A stretch of DNA of 64,000 nucleotides, taken from Deinococcus radiotolerans. Lineage in GTDB: Bacteria; Deinococcota; Deinococci; Deinococcales; Deinococcaceae. The position numbers and the translations under genes were made by a program. The notes below the pieces were generated by a model, which ran no database searches, was not told the origin of the DNA, and worked only from the letters and a program-made list of their open reading frames with translations. The stretch spans positions 62,001-126,000 of the forward strand of contig NZ_BMPE01000002.1 in NCBI RefSeq assembly GCF_014647435.1, read 5' to 3'. Shown here piece by piece: positions 16,901-26,344 of the stretch; within the stretch, counting starts at the first letter, position 1; each line of letters begins with the position of its first letter.

Positions 16901-17186
16901 CGTTTCCCGCCCGGCGAAGTTCGGTCAGGAGTTGCCACACCTCGCGGGGCAGCACGCCTTCCCGCTGCAGTCGGGCCAGACGAGCCACCTGGGTCTCGTC
17001 CTCGTCGAGCAGATGACCGGACCGCGCGGCTATAACCCGCGCCAGTAGCTCGCCGTACTGGCGCAATTTCAGGAGGGCGGTGTTGGGATCCTGGACCGCA
17101 TACCGTTCTGCCAGCGTGCCGAGCTGAGCCAGCAGTGGTTCAACTCGGCTGAGATCTTCGAAGTTGGAAGGTGGACTGCTGGGCAT
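13959..17186 (-). CDS. hsdR: type I restriction endonuclease motor subunit (1075 aa)
   Basis: An N-terminal DUF4145-like helical region (about 1-135) and a coiled segment precede the HsdR nuclease domain, where VVEAKHKKK (about 258) supplies the ExK of the catalytic site. The SF2 helicase motor has Walker A MATGTGKTKTA (about 400), DEAH (about 505), VFCVNDRHADEV, and motif VI-like QMLGRATR. A helical C-terminal part binds the methylase. It cuts unmodified DNA after translocation and needs the HsdM/HsdS pair. The gene is intact and follows a small XRE regulator by 68 bp, with a dynamin-like gene next. All catalytic motifs look complete. Confidence 0.95.
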   Translation of the reverse strand: MPSSPPSNFEDLSRVEPLLAQLGTLAERYAVQDPNTALLKLRQYGELLARVIAARSGHLLDEDETQVARLARLQREGVLPREVWQLLTELRRAGNEANHAFTGEKQQALSHLKFGWIVGVWLIRTFHDATYTCGDFIDPPQREDAERLRTLLAEAEQARADAERRLKDAQSQAPKDTSGIATAANQAAARIHLSEEETRELIDAQLRAAGWETDSVQLRYAKGTRPTKGRNLAIAEWPVGDKERADYALFAGLTLVAVVEAKHKKKSVMSSLEQAARYSRHFNLASVPDLDYPHGPWGEYRVPFLFATNGRPYLAQLRTESGIWFRDARRPVNPSHPLPGWHTPQDLLALLHQDTAAADERLKSEPMEYELSLRLYQKTAIQAVEAGIAAGQRELLLAMATGTGKTKTAIALIYRLLKAGRFRRVLFLVDRETLGEQASNDFKTTRLEGTRTFAETFGLTAMGDGDIDTDTNVHVTTVQGLVRRVTGDAPPAVGTYDLIVVDEAHRGYTLDRELADAELGWRNENEYVSKYRQVIEYFDAVKVALTATPALHTTEIFGKPVYAYTYRQAVLDGVLIDHEPPTLIETELSMTGIRFKQGEQIPTYTPGADEVVLFEAPDDVGLEIEDFNRRVIAKGFNQAVCAFLAEHLNPFGPDKTLVFCVNDRHADEVVDLLREALRAKYGELDDGAVMKITGASDQPLQLTRRFRNESSPAIAVTVDLLTTGVDVPAISTLVFLRRVSSRILFEQMLGRATRRCDEIDKTVFRIYDAVRAYEAIQDFITMPAVVQQPKRSFVSLGEDLQAAPTTEARALLRDELVAKLQRVKGRLTDAARDTFEGETGHKPEAFIQVLRQATPDEAADLITQHAPMLTLLDTGRTSGGQPIYISEHADQVMYVQSEFPGGRRAEDYLSAFEQLVQKNQDLLPALSTVLTRPADLTRTDLLDLKRQLDAQGFSEVNLQRAYANVKNVDAAASIIGFIRAAALNESPQPFDARVDAALARLLGTKTWTPPQQKWLQRLAAQLKANGYLDRDLLDQPTNPVRKELGGFDRLSTAVFGGQLPDLLTEFQQDVWTASA

Positions 17187-17254
17187 GCGAACTCCAGGTG
17201 CATCAACGAGAGGGAGGAATCAGTTGATGTCAACCTACCGCACTGCCTTCTGAT

Positions 17255-17542
17255 TCACTGCCGAATTTGCAGGATGTCCCCCACCTGGTAGGGCACACCC
17301 GTCAGGTGGTGCAGTCCAGCCAGGAGGCGCGTCAGGGTGCCCTTCGCGATTGCGTCTGTGCGGTCGTGGTACAGGGCGCTGATGGTGGCAGGGCGGAGGC
17401 CACTGGCCTGAGCCAGTGCAGTCTGTGTCAGGCGGTGCCGTCCCATGAGCTCGCTCAGGCAGCAGATCACGTGTCCGGGCGGTGGCGGCGTTGTGATCTG
17501 ATTCTGGGGCTGTGGAATGGTGTGGCGTGGGGGAAGCTCCAT
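17255..17542 (-). CDS. XRE/Cro-family regulator, probable RM controller (95 aa)
   Basis: The C-terminal 65 residues form a HTH_26-type Cro/CI fold: MGRHRLTQTALAQASGLRPATISALYHDRTDAIAKGTLTRLLAGL, with the Q-TALAQASGL-PATIS recognition unit. The first 30 residues are Pro-rich and probably unstructured. It lies just upstream of and in line with hsdR, as controller genes of restriction systems often do. It may delay or limit hsdR expression. A perfect palindrome and two half-sites in its upstream region are the natural binding sites. The controller role is inferred from position. Confidence 0.8.
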   Translation of the reverse strand: MELPPRHTIPQPQNQITTPPPPGHVICCLSELMGRHRLTQTALAQASGLRPATISALYHDRTDAIAKGTLTRLLAGLHHLTGVPYQVGDILQIRQ

Positions 17543-18035
17543 ACGCCGCAGCGTAGGAACCGGCGCGGGGTGAGTGGCCCAGCGAAGCCCGTTTGCGTCA
17601 TGGTCAGAAGGGGTGATGCCCTTCAGCAGGGTGCTCTGGAAGAGGTACGAAGGAGGAAAGCCATAGTCATCCCCACGGGGATGAGGTCAGGGGGTCATCC
17701 CCGCTACAGCTGTGGCTGGATTTTTGACGTCTGGGAGAATGCGCGGCGGTTGGGGATGAGAGTGAGGGGCACTCACGATGGATCTGCTGCGTAACGGGCG
17801 GAAAAGAGAGGGGGTGGCCTGTGAGTAAAAAATTTCGTGGGACCGTCATTTTTCATTGACTGGCAGGGGATTATCGGGGTTCTGTTCCGGTGTAGTAGCA
17901 GTGTAGTAGGGCTGAAAAACCACTCAGAACCCGGTAGGGGCACCCAGTCGCGGGAAGGAGTTTTTCGGCGTCCTGGCGGGCATCGAATAAAACTGTGTAG
18001 TTGTGTCCAGGAGCGCTTAGAGATGCCGCTGCGCC
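17543..18035. other. intergenic region between RM operon and tRNA fragment
   Basis: No protein-coding gene is supported here. The left part carries the palindrome and half-sites described at 17667-17759. Further right (about 17890-17912) there is a tandem GTGTAGTAG repeat, the kind of short direct repeat that can bind an integrase arm domain. That reading is speculative. A minus-strand open frame through 17773-18147 is an artefact of tRNA-like sequence. Confidence 0.5.
17667..17684. promoter_or_regulatory. palindromic operator TCATCCCC-AC-GGGGATGA with half-sites
   Basis: An 18-bp palindrome lies 125 bp upstream of the XRE gene start. The half-site TCATCCCC recurs at 17695-17702 and its complement GGGGATGA at 17752-17759. 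Such clustering of a perfect site and half-sites upstream of a small XRE gene is typical of an autoregulated operator. Confidence 0.6.
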
Positions 18036-18081
<46 letters not shown>

Positions 18082-18086
18082 GAAAA

Positions 18087-18116
18087 ACCCCCTCCGCATG
18101 AGGGGGTCTTTTTTTT
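18087..18116 (+). terminator. rho-independent terminator after the tRNA 3'-half
   Basis: ACCCCCTC and GAGGGGGT form an 8-bp stem with a CGCAT loop, followed by TCTTTTTTTT. It begins 6 bp after the CCA end, as expected for the terminator of a tRNA gene carried along with its 3' end. Confidence 0.85.
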
Positions 18117-18253
18117 GCTGCACTCTCCACACCAGGAGGCGCTTCATTACGGCGAGCCCTGAGAGACGTGCCCTTCAGCGCTGCGGGCCTGTCCGTGAGC
18201 GCCGCGTCGTGATTCACCAACAGCGCCCCCACTGCGGCTTCAGTACAGGTCAC

Positions 18254-19018
18254 TCAGGACTCGCCAGGACCCAGGTGGCGCCTGCTGAACTCTCGGAGGG
18301 GCCTGTAGTTCAGCACGTCTCGTTGATGTACGCCGCAGGCGAACTCCAACGCAGTGACAGTCCGGTCGAGTTCGGTAAACAGGGCGTGCAGCCGCACCTG
18401 CCCGTGTCCCCCCGGCGCGCGGTTGTACGCCCAGACGAGCAGGCGGTAGTACTGCAACGTGCCCTCCTGCTCGGCGTTGAAGCGATCAAAGAACGCCACG
18501 CGACTCTCTGGGCTGTCCCCGAACGCCAGGACATCCGCGAGGATCGCGCGGGCATTGTGCAGCTTGTCAGACGCACTCACCAGCAATGAAGCGGCACTTT
18601 CAGGCTTTTCAGTGCGAATCAGTTTCCGCAGGTACGCCATTTTCCGTTCAGACCAGGGTGCCTTCTTCCCCGCGATCAGCCCCGTCTCCTCGGTCGCGCC
18701 GGACACCAGCGCCTCAACCTGTTCACCGAACTCCTGCCGGATCACGCGGCGGAGTTCCTCCCGGGTCTCCGCACGGCGCGCCACGTCAGCCTGGATGTTC
18801 TCTGGCCCGTCCTCCAACGCGTCATGCAGCAGTGCCGCGATGGCCTCATCCTCGGACGCGCCAAATTCCAGGGCGACGGACGCAACGCCCAGCAGGTGCG
18901 AGAGATAAGGGACGGTCGCCGTCTCGCCCATCGGCACCTTGCGGTACTGCCCGGCATGCCAGCGGTGCGCCCGTTCCAGGGCGTGCAGGAAACGATCCGT
19001 CAGGGGAAAGTCGCTCAT
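18254..19018 (-). CDS. HD-domain (p)ppGpp hydrolase-like protein, copy B (254 aa)
   Basis: A close paralogue of copy A (983-1750). The N-terminal 130 residues are nearly identical, including SHLLGVA, ALLHDALEDG and SASDKLHNA, while the last 30 residues differ. All metal-binding residues of the HD fold are kept, so the protein should be active. DNA similarity with the copy A region continues beyond the start codon for about 100 bp, then switches to the 5' end of the eCIS-core gene. It therefore belongs to a second, shortened copy of the same module. No partner gene is left intact beside it. Confidence 0.78.
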   Translation of the reverse strand: MSDFPLTDRFLHALERAHRWHAGQYRKVPMGETATVPYLSHLLGVASVALEFGASEDEAIAALLHDALEDGPENIQADVARRAETREELRRVIRQEFGEQVEALVSGATEETGLIAGKKAPWSERKMAYLRKLIRTEKPESAASLLVSASDKLHNARAILADVLAFGDSPESRVAFFDRFNAEQEGTLQYYRLLVWAYNRAPGGHGQVRLHALFTELDRTVTALEFACGVHQRDVLNYRPLREFSRRHLGPGES

Positions 19019-19088
19019 GCGGTCATCCTACTGATCACTGCTCTCTTCGGAGCGCAGCGCCCATCAGCCATCTGTCTTGCCGAAAGCA

Positions 19089-19166
19089 TCAGATTCTGGA
19101 GGTCATCCCTGGAGCTACGCGCACCCGGCTGGCTTCCCGCTGAAGCAGCTGAACGCGTTCTGACAT
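19089..19166 (-). pseudogene. 5' stub of an eCIS-core gene (25 codons)
   Basis: The frame MSERVQLLQREASRVRV matches the start of the 876-aa protein (MSERVHLLQRKASRVRA) and then runs into unrelated sequence and a stop. The DNA on the other side of the break matches the region just upstream of HD copy A (about 1840). One deletion thus removed nearly all of the eCIS-core gene and both downstream paralogues. Confidence 0.8.
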
Positions 19167-19240
19167 GACCGGCAGGTTATCTCGCAGCTGACCCGCCGGT
19201 GGGTTAAAGTGACCACCCTCGTCAAAGCGCGTCCGGGACA

Positions 19241-19525
19241 GCGTTCATCATCCGAATGGGTGTCCCCCTCTCCTTTTGGCAGGGTCTGTCTACTTCCGCA
19301 GCGACTAGTTCACTTCACCGGCTTCCAGCGCCTCCGATGCTCCGCACGTCAGGTGATTGCGGAGCATGACGCTCATCCGTAGGGCGTCCCGCTCGCGGTG
19401 ATCACCCCCTACGACTGCTCTGCCTGCTCATGCCTCTGCACCCGTCCTGCGCGTGCATCTCCTGCCCCACGCCGGAAACCGCACGACCCGGTACGGCGCG
19501 GTCAGCTGCTCGAACTCCATTCACG
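19241..19525 (-). pseudogene. decayed copy of the 142-aa gene
   Basis: DNA here aligns with 5984-6290. Clear blocks include the shared CACCGGCTTCCAGCGC, the segment around GCATGACGCTCATCCG, and CGCACGACCCGGTACGG. Small deletions and frameshifts break the reading frame and the start region is lost. Order and orientation relative to the eCIS stub match the intact locus. Confidence 0.8.
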
Positions 19526-19589
19526 GCGCGCCCTCGTCGGCCACTTCACGACGTACTCCTGCCGGTGGCTCGCCGCGTGGCGGGCCAAC

Positions 19590-19634
19590 CTTCAGAAGCG
19601 CAGGTCGTGGGTTCGAGTCTTACAGGGCCCACCA
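19590..19634 (+). other. tRNA 3'-half, putative attachment site 2
   Basis: CTTCAGAA, a T-arm with GTGGG-TTCGAGT-CTTAC, and the acceptor strand AGGGCCC, discriminator A and CCA are present. No 5' half is found upstream. It is the same length as the fragment ending at 18080 and differs at 7 positions. A weak hairpin (ACACCC with GGGTGT, then TT) follows. It marks the probable outer edge of the older element. Confidence 0.68.
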
Positions 19635-19816
19635 CGTGACACCCTGCATGTTGGTCCGGGGTGTTTCGCCGTGTCGGTATTTTGCGGCGCACGTTACAAC
19701 TCTGACGGTACATGCACAGGCGCCGGTATGAAGCCTCGCTGTGAACTTCACCCCAGCCGTCTCCGGCGGGCCTTTATAGACTCTCGGTCATTCCCTCACG
19801 AGAGTTAAGGAGTCCC

Positions 19817-20452
19817 ATGAAGAAGTTCACTACGTTGTCCCTCGTTGCCCTGAGCGTGTTCCTCGCCAGCTGCAGCAAGATCGTGGGCGCGGCCATTCCC
19901 ACCCAGACCATCAGTAACCCGGCCGGGCTGGAAGGCAAGCAGCTCGTGGCGTCGTCTCCTCTGATGATCGAGTCGGTGCGCGGCACGGTCAGTTACAGCA
20001 CGGCCGGCGCCCCCTTCGACGACATCCAGATTCCGGACCTGCCGTTTGGCATCAAGCCCGGCGGCCTGGACTTCAAGACTGGCTTCAGCCAGATCGACGT
20101 GACTGGGGCCTGCGTGAAACCGCAGACCTTCACCGTGACGGTCCGCGACGTGAAGGTGGACGCCAGTGACGCGGCGGCCAGCGCGAGCTTCACCGCGAAC
20201 GCGGCAGCGCAGTTCACGCTGACCAAGTCGTCTGAAAGTGCCGGGAAAGCCGCGTACGGCGTGTCCGACACGAAACTGAATGTGAGTGCGGACGTGGAGA
20301 CCGCCAAGAAGTTCTTCTCGATCCTCACCACGGGCGGCAAGAACACTGTCAGCGTCACGGCGACCATCAGTGCCAGCGACAACGGCCTTGCCGGCTGCAC
20401 CATGGGCTTCATCCTCAAGGACGTGAGCGTCACCCTGAGCAAGTTCCAGTAA
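19817..20452 (+). CDS. exported lipoprotein (211 aa)
   Basis: A signal peptide with lipobox LASC (Cys at about 19) indicates a membrane-anchored lipoprotein. The mature part is rich in Ser, Thr, Ala and Val with alternating hydrophobics, as expected for an all-beta fold. Two Cys (in GACVKP and GCTMG) may pair. AAGGAG lies 6 bp before the ATG. It is the first intact gene right of the accessory region. No family is recognised. Confidence 0.8.
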   Translation: MKKFTTLSLVALSVFLASCSKIVGAAIPTQTISNPAGLEGKQLVASSPLMIESVRGTVSYSTAGAPFDDIQIPDLPFGIKPGGLDFKTGFSQIDVTGACVKPQTFTVTVRDVKVDASDAAASASFTANAAAQFTLTKSSESAGKAAYGVSDTKLNVSADVETAKKFFSILTTGGKNTVSVTATISASDNGLAGCTMGFILKDVSVTLSKFQ

Positions 20453-20464
20453 GGTCGTCACCGC

Positions 20465-20493
20465 AGCCGCCCCTTCCATGTGGAGGGGCGGCT
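20465..20493. terminator. convergent-gene hairpin
   Basis: AGCCGCCCC with a TCCA extension pairs with TGGA and GGGGCGGCT in the 45-bp gap between the lipoprotein gene and cutA, which converge. It probably serves both strands; no T-run is present. Confidence 0.65.
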
Positions 20494-20497
20494 GTGT

Positions 20498-20818
20498 TCA
20501 GCGCTGGGGTGGGGTGAGGGCGTCGCGCAGCCACGCCTGGAATTCCGGCAGGGCGCGGTCGTACTGTAGGGCGATGATCTCGGGCACCTCGTAGGGGTGC
20601 ACGGCCTTGATTCGAGCCTCGAGGTCCGGGTACTGCTCACCGCTGGTCTTGATCAGCAGCAGGCTCTCGGGATCCTCGGCGACTTCGCCCTGCCAGCGGT
20701 ACACGCTTTGCAGACCCGGAATGATGTTCACGCACCCGGCAAGGTGCTCGGCGACCAGGGTGCGGGCCAGGTCAAGGGCCCGCTCAGGGGGGAGGGTGAC
20801 CATGACGACAAGTGACAC
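20498..20818 (-). CDS. cutA: CutA-like divalent-ion tolerance protein (106 aa)
   Basis: CutA1 proteins are small cytosolic trimers linked to divalent metal tolerance. Family landmarks are VMVTLPPERALDLARTLV at the start, LAGCVNIIPGLQSVYRWQGEV, LLLIKTS and HPYEVPEIIAL. I use the GTG at 20818 because the conserved first strand begins there; the ATG at 20851 would add 11 extra residues. It is a single gene, convergent with the lipoprotein gene. Confidence 0.93.
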   Translation of the reverse strand: MSLVVMVTLPPERALDLARTLVAEHLAGCVNIIPGLQSVYRWQGEVAEDPESLLLIKTSGEQYPDLEARIKAVHPYEVPEIIALQYDRALPEFQAWLRDALTPPQR

Positions 20819-20959
20819 GCGTCCAGCATACGGCCTGCGTGGGGGGCGCACGAGGGGGTCCCCCCGGAGCGTGAGGGTGCGCCCGCCGGGGTCAGCTCCG
20901 CCCGCAGCGTCAACGTTCCCCTAAGACGGCTGCGCGCCGGGCCCGGGTACCCTAAACGG

Positions 20960-21403
20960 ATGAGAACCGTCGTGCTGATCGTGGTGCTGGTGCTGCTGGG
21001 CCTGTTCGCAGTGCTGAACACCAACGCGCTGATGTTCCCCCACACCCTGAGCCTGGGCTTCGTGACGTACTCGGGTGTGCCCATGGGGCTGATCCTGCTG
21101 ATCGTGGCGGCCCTGCTGGCGCTTCTGTTCTACTTCTGGGCGGGTCTGACGGGCCTGCGTGCTCAGGCGGACAGCGCGAAGCTGCTGCGTGACATGGAGG
21201 CCCTGCGCCTGAGCCTCGACCAGCAGGAGGGCAGCCGCTTCGCGCAGCTTCAGACGCATCTGGACGAGCGCTTCCGGGTGCTGGGTCAGGGTACGGACGG
21301 GGCGGAGGTGGCGGCCCTGCACGCGCGCGTGGACGCCATGCAGCGGGACCTGAACGTGCAGCTGGCGCAGCTGGACGACTACCTGAAACGTAAGCTGGGT
21401 TGA
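20960..21403 (+). CDS. LapA-type (DUF1049) inner-membrane protein (147 aa)
   Basis: Two transmembrane helices (about residues 2-20 and 42-62) are separated by a short loop with [15 protein letters not shown], the LapA-domain pattern. A cytoplasmic coiled-coil tail follows (about 65-147). LapA/YciS proteins act in envelope assembly in proteobacteria, but the role here is not known. It lies about 95 bp upstream of accD. Confidence 0.8.
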   Translation: MRTVVLIVVLVLLGLFAVLNTNALMFPHTLSLGFVTYSGVPMGLILLIVAALLALLFYFWAGLTGLRAQADSAKLLRDMEALRLSLDQQEGSRFAQLQTHLDERFRVLGQGTDGAEVAALHARVDAMQRDLNVQLAQLDDYLKRKLG

Positions 21404-21498
21404 GCCGGGCCGGGGCAGGCGCCGCTGGACACTCGTTGCACCCGGTGCAACTCAGGCAGGCCGCGCCCCCTAGAATGCCGGTCGGAGGAGTACACCGC

Positions 21499-23303
<1,805 letters not shown>

Positions 23304-23311
23304 CCACTGAC

Positions 23312-23354
23312 GAGCAGACCGCCGGACCTCACAGAGGGGTCCGGCGGTCTGCTC
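23312..23354 (+). terminator. terminator hairpin after accDA
   Basis: A 17-bp perfect stem (GAGCAGACCGCCGGACC with its complement) and a 9-nt loop begin 8 bp after the accA stop. There is no clear T-run, so it could also be an mRNA-stabilising 3' hairpin. Confidence 0.75.
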
Positions 23355-23465
23355 TGGCTCTGGTGTCTGGCTGAACGGCTGATTCAGAGGCTTCATGCGG
23401 GTGTCAGGACCCGTGCATGCCTGCCATGCGGGACCGGTCGGCTGGCTGCACCAGCCTTCAGGTGC

Positions 23466-24338
23466 TCAGTTCACGTTCACGAGGTCCACGCTGACGTTCT
23501 GCGTGGGGGGCCGAATGCTGGGGCGCGGACCGGGGGCGTCGGTGGTGCTGTAGACGTCCACCAGATCGCCACTGTCCACCTTGCCGTTCCCGTTAGTGTC
23601 CTGAATGGCGTTCAGCGTGTACGGGCGGTCCTCCAGCGCCGGGAAGCTGAAGGTGCCGCTGACCGTGACCGGCTGGATCTTCGTGGCGGGGCTCGCGCAG
23701 TTCGGGTCCTCGGCGTAGCAGGCGACCACCAGCGTGCCCGCGGCGCTGCGGCCCTCCGGTGCGTTCACGCGGCCACTGATCCCGATTTTCGGGAAGGTCT
23801 GACCCGGGCGGTCCGTGCGGTAGAAGGCCGTGGTGCCCGGCGTGTCCTGCAACTGCGTGAACAGGGCCTCCTTGCCGTAGTCGTCGACGCTCAGCGCCCA
23901 GCGGCGCACGGTGGGCGTCACCGGGGCGTGCTGGACGGGGCCGCCGCAGACGGTGGACTGCACCTCCCCCTCCAGCGGCGTGAACGTCATGAGGTCCCCG
24001 CTGAAGGCGGCAGTGCCCCGCTCGGTGCTCAGGATCCGGCTCTGGCAGGAGCCGCTGCCCACGGCCAGCAGGCCCGTGTAGGCGTACGTGCCGTTTGCGT
24101 AGACCTTCATGATGAAGCTGCTGCCGGTCGCGCCCTGCCACGCGCCGGTCGAGGGATCGTAGTAGCCGATCGGGGAGGCCTCACCGGCCTGCCACTCGCC
24201 CTGCACCTGCGCGGGCACGCTGCCGCCCGGCGCCGGGTCCGGCGAGGGCGAGGGCTGAGGAGCGGGCTGCGGTCCGCCGCAGGCGGTGACGAGGACAAGC
24301 AGGGCAGCGGAAGCAAGCGTGGACAGCTGAACGTTCAT
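23466..24338 (-). CDS. lipoprotein with EF-hand-like C-terminal motif (290 aa)
   Basis: A signal peptide with lipobox VTAC and a Pro-rich linker (residues 20-45) precede a mature part with several Cys. The C-terminal 100 residues resemble a carboxypeptidase regulatory-like beta sandwich (GISGRVNAPEG, VSGTFSFPAL). They include DTNGNGKVDSGD, a calcium-loop or dockerin-like motif. Surface location is expected. It is followed in the same direction by no close gene. A second lipoprotein lies just upstream on the same strand (25155-24388), 49 bp away, so the two are probably cotranscribed. Confidence 0.82.
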   Translation of the reverse strand: MNVQLSTLASAALLVLVTACGGPQPAPQPSPSPDPAPGGSVPAQVQGEWQAGEASPIGYYDPSTGAWQGATGSSFIMKVYANGTYAYTGLLAVGSGSCQSRILSTERGTAAFSGDLMTFTPLEGEVQSTVCGGPVQHAPVTPTVRRWALSVDDYGKEALFTQLQDTPGTTAFYRTDRPGQTFPKIGISGRVNAPEGRSAAGTLVVACYAEDPNCASPATKIQPVTVSGTFSFPALEDRPYTLNAIQDTNGNGKVDSGDLVDVYSTTDAPGPRPSIRPPTQNVSVDLVNVN

Positions 24339-24387
24339 GGGTGGACTCCTGGGAATGACAGAGGGACTGAAGGCGCGGCCGCCCGGT

Positions 24388-25155
24388 TCAGGGCGCCAGG
24401 CGGACGGTGAGGTCCGCGAACAGGCCGTACGAGGGGGTCTCGTGGAACGTGATGGTGGTGCTCGTGGCGTAGGTGCTCTCGGCGCGGCCCATCAGCTGCA
24501 TGGGCTGGGCCGGACCGCCCTGCGGCACGTACCGGGCCGTCATGACGTACCGACCCAGGGGAATGTCCCGCACCATGGTCTCGTCAGTCAGGTGGCGGGT
24601 CAGGACCTGCCCAGCACTGCCGTCGATGAGCGGCCCGTCGGGCGTCAGCGTGAACTCGACCTGACTCATGTCGAAGTCGGTCTCCCCGCCGAAGTACGGG
24701 TACAGCTTGCCGCCGTACTCGCCGCCGCCCGGCACCTCACCGGAGATCTTCAGCGTGAAGTTCCGCACCGCGCCGGTGTCAGTGGCGAAGGCCGCGTCAC
24801 TGTCGGGTTCCAGCGTCAGGTTGTACCAGTCGCCGGCGTACTTCACCTTGAAATGTCCCCCGGCGCGCCACGTGCCCGGCGTGTCCCTGGGCAGCGGGAC
24901 GCTGTAGCGGCCCTGCGCGTCGGTGGTGCCCAGCGCGTTCATGTTGTAGTACAGCGTGTTGTCCGCCCAGACCTCCGCGCCGGGGACCGGCTGCCCGGCG
25001 GCGTTGCGCACGACGCCGGTCATGGTGTAGGGGGTCTGGCTGACCGGACCGCCCCCGCCCTGGCTGGGCGGCGTGGAGCCAGCCTGGGTGGAGGAACAGG
25101 CGCCCAGCAGCAGACTCAGGGCGAGCAGGGTGGTGACAGGCAGGGATCGGTTCAT
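24388..25155 (-). CDS. lipoprotein with carboxypeptidase regulatory-like domain (255 aa)
   Basis: A lipobox LGAC lies near residue 20. The mature part opens with MTGVVRNAAGQPVPGAEVWADNT and later DAQGRYSVPLP, the pattern of a CarboxypepD_reg/SpaA-type beta sandwich. A GGGEYGGKLYPYF loop follows. The ATG at 25155 follows GGAGG and gives a standard signal peptide; the frame start at 25200 is too long. It precedes the other lipoprotein gene and both are likely surface proteins of one operon. Confidence 0.82.
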   Translation of the reverse strand: MNRSLPVTTLLALSLLLGACSSTQAGSTPPSQGGGGPVSQTPYTMTGVVRNAAGQPVPGAEVWADNTLYYNMNALGTTDAQGRYSVPLPRDTPGTWRAGGHFKVKYAGDWYNLTLEPDSDAAFATDTGAVRNFTLKISGEVPGGGEYGGKLYPYFGGETDFDMSQVEFTLTPDGPLIDGSAGQVLTRHLTDETMVRDIPLGRYVMTARYVPQGGPAQPMQLMGRAESTYATSTTITFHETPSYGLFADLTVRLAP

Positions 25156-25298
25156 GAGAGGACCTCCGGGTGCCCCAGCGTGGGGCGAACGTGCCGTCAT
25201 CCTGCCCGGGGAAGCGTGGCTGACGGATGGCGCGCGGACCGGCGAGCCCGGCCTGGACTGTCACGCGCGGATCACGCCCCCGCGCCTAGCGTGCGGGC

Positions 25299-25496
25299 AT
25301 GGACGCCCTGATTGACCTGACCGTACGCGCGCTGCTCCTGGCGCTGCTTCACCCGCTGCCGCGCACGCTGCTCCTGCTGCTCGGCGCGCTGTACGGCGTG
25401 GGCAGTGGCTGGCCGCCGCCCGTGTCCGCCGCGCTGGGCGCGCTGGCACTGGTGTCCGCGCTGCTCGGCGTGCGGCGCGCCCTGCGCCCGCTCTGA
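25299..25496 (+). CDS. small hydrophobic protein (65 aa)
   Basis: Two hydrophobic stretches (about 8-33 and 42-58) suggest a two-helix membrane protein ending in RRALRPL, a positive-inside tail. No ribosome binding site stands out and no family is recognised. The frame is open in GC-rich DNA, where short frames occur by chance, so it may be spurious. Confidence 0.45.
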   Translation: MDALIDLTVRALLLALLHPLPRTLLLLLGALYGVGSGWPPPVSAALGALALVSALLGVRRALRPL

Positions 25497-25597
25497 AGGG
25501 GTGTCACCCGCCAGCCATGCCGGGCGGGACGGGCTTTAGGATCACCTGGGTGGCTGGCCCGGTCCAGCGCCAGGCCGCGAGCCTCAGGTGATCTGCG

Positions 25598-26299
25598 TCA
25601 CTCCGGCCGGGTGGGGATCAGGGTCAGGCGCAGCAGGTGGGCGGCGCCGTCCGGGGTGCTGCGGGCGCGGTAGCGGGCGTGCAGGTCACGCAGTTCCCGT
25701 TGCAGCGCCTTGGCGTCCTCGGGGCGCAGGGTCAGGGTGGTGGTGTTGTCCCAGATGGCGGGGTACGGGTCGCCCAGCAGGGCGTCGAGCAGCCCGCCGG
25801 ACCCGCTGGCCTGCGGCTGTCCGGGCGGGAACGGCAGCAGCACGTGCGTGTCCAGGCCGCGCTCGGTGCCGGAGGTGTACAGCCCGAACCAGCGGGGATC
25901 GTCGGCCAGTTCACTCCAGGCGCGGGTCAGGGCGTCCAGCACCGAGCGGCGCGTGTTGTCCAGCGACGCCTCGTACAGCGCCTGCACGGACGCGGCGTCC
26001 GTCACCGCGAACGGCACGAAGTACCGCGGGGAGGTCGCGCGGTAGTGGTGCACAGCGCGGCCCGCGCGGGGTTCGGTGCGCGTCACCTCCAGCAGGCCCA
26101 GCCGCTGGAACTGCCGCACGCGGTACAGCATGGCGTTCGTGGACACGCCCAGGTCCCGCGCGACGTCCGAGACGCGCCGCTCGCGGTAGATGAACGGCTC
26201 GAAGAACTGCCGGGTGTACGCGTCGGCCAGGACCCGCGCCGCGGCCGGGTCCTCCAGCCGCTGCCACCCGCCGGAGCTGGGTGAATCGGACGGTGTCAT
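25598..26299 (-). CDS. ArsR-like winged-helix transcription regulator (233 aa)
   Basis: The N-terminal half is a winged helix with RERRVSDVARDLGVSTNAMLYRVRQFQRLGLLEV as the helix-turn-helix and wing start. The C-terminal half is an unrecognised ligand or dimer domain. The ATG at 26299 fits; the frame start at 26344 would run into the divergent gene. Only 45 bp separate it from the MFS gene on the other strand, so it probably represses that exporter and itself from a shared control region. Confidence 0.82.
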   Translation of the reverse strand: MTPSDSPSSGGWQRLEDPAAARVLADAYTRQFFEPFIYRERRVSDVARDLGVSTNAMLYRVRQFQRLGLLEVTRTEPRAGRAVHHYRATSPRYFVPFAVTDAASVQALYEASLDNTRRSVLDALTRAWSELADDPRWFGLYTSGTERGLDTHVLLPFPPGQPQASGSGGLLDALLGDPYPAIWDNTTTLTLRPEDAKALQRELRDLHARYRARSTPDGAAHLLRLTLIPTRPE

Positions 26300-26344
26300 G
26301 TTCACCAGGGTAAGGGCCACGCTGCCCGGCATGGAGAAGCGCAC

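Noticed and set aside
19453..19731. Plus-strand open frame of 92 codons
   Set aside because: It contains GRGFESYRAH, the usual translation of a tRNA T-arm, and lies in relic DNA.
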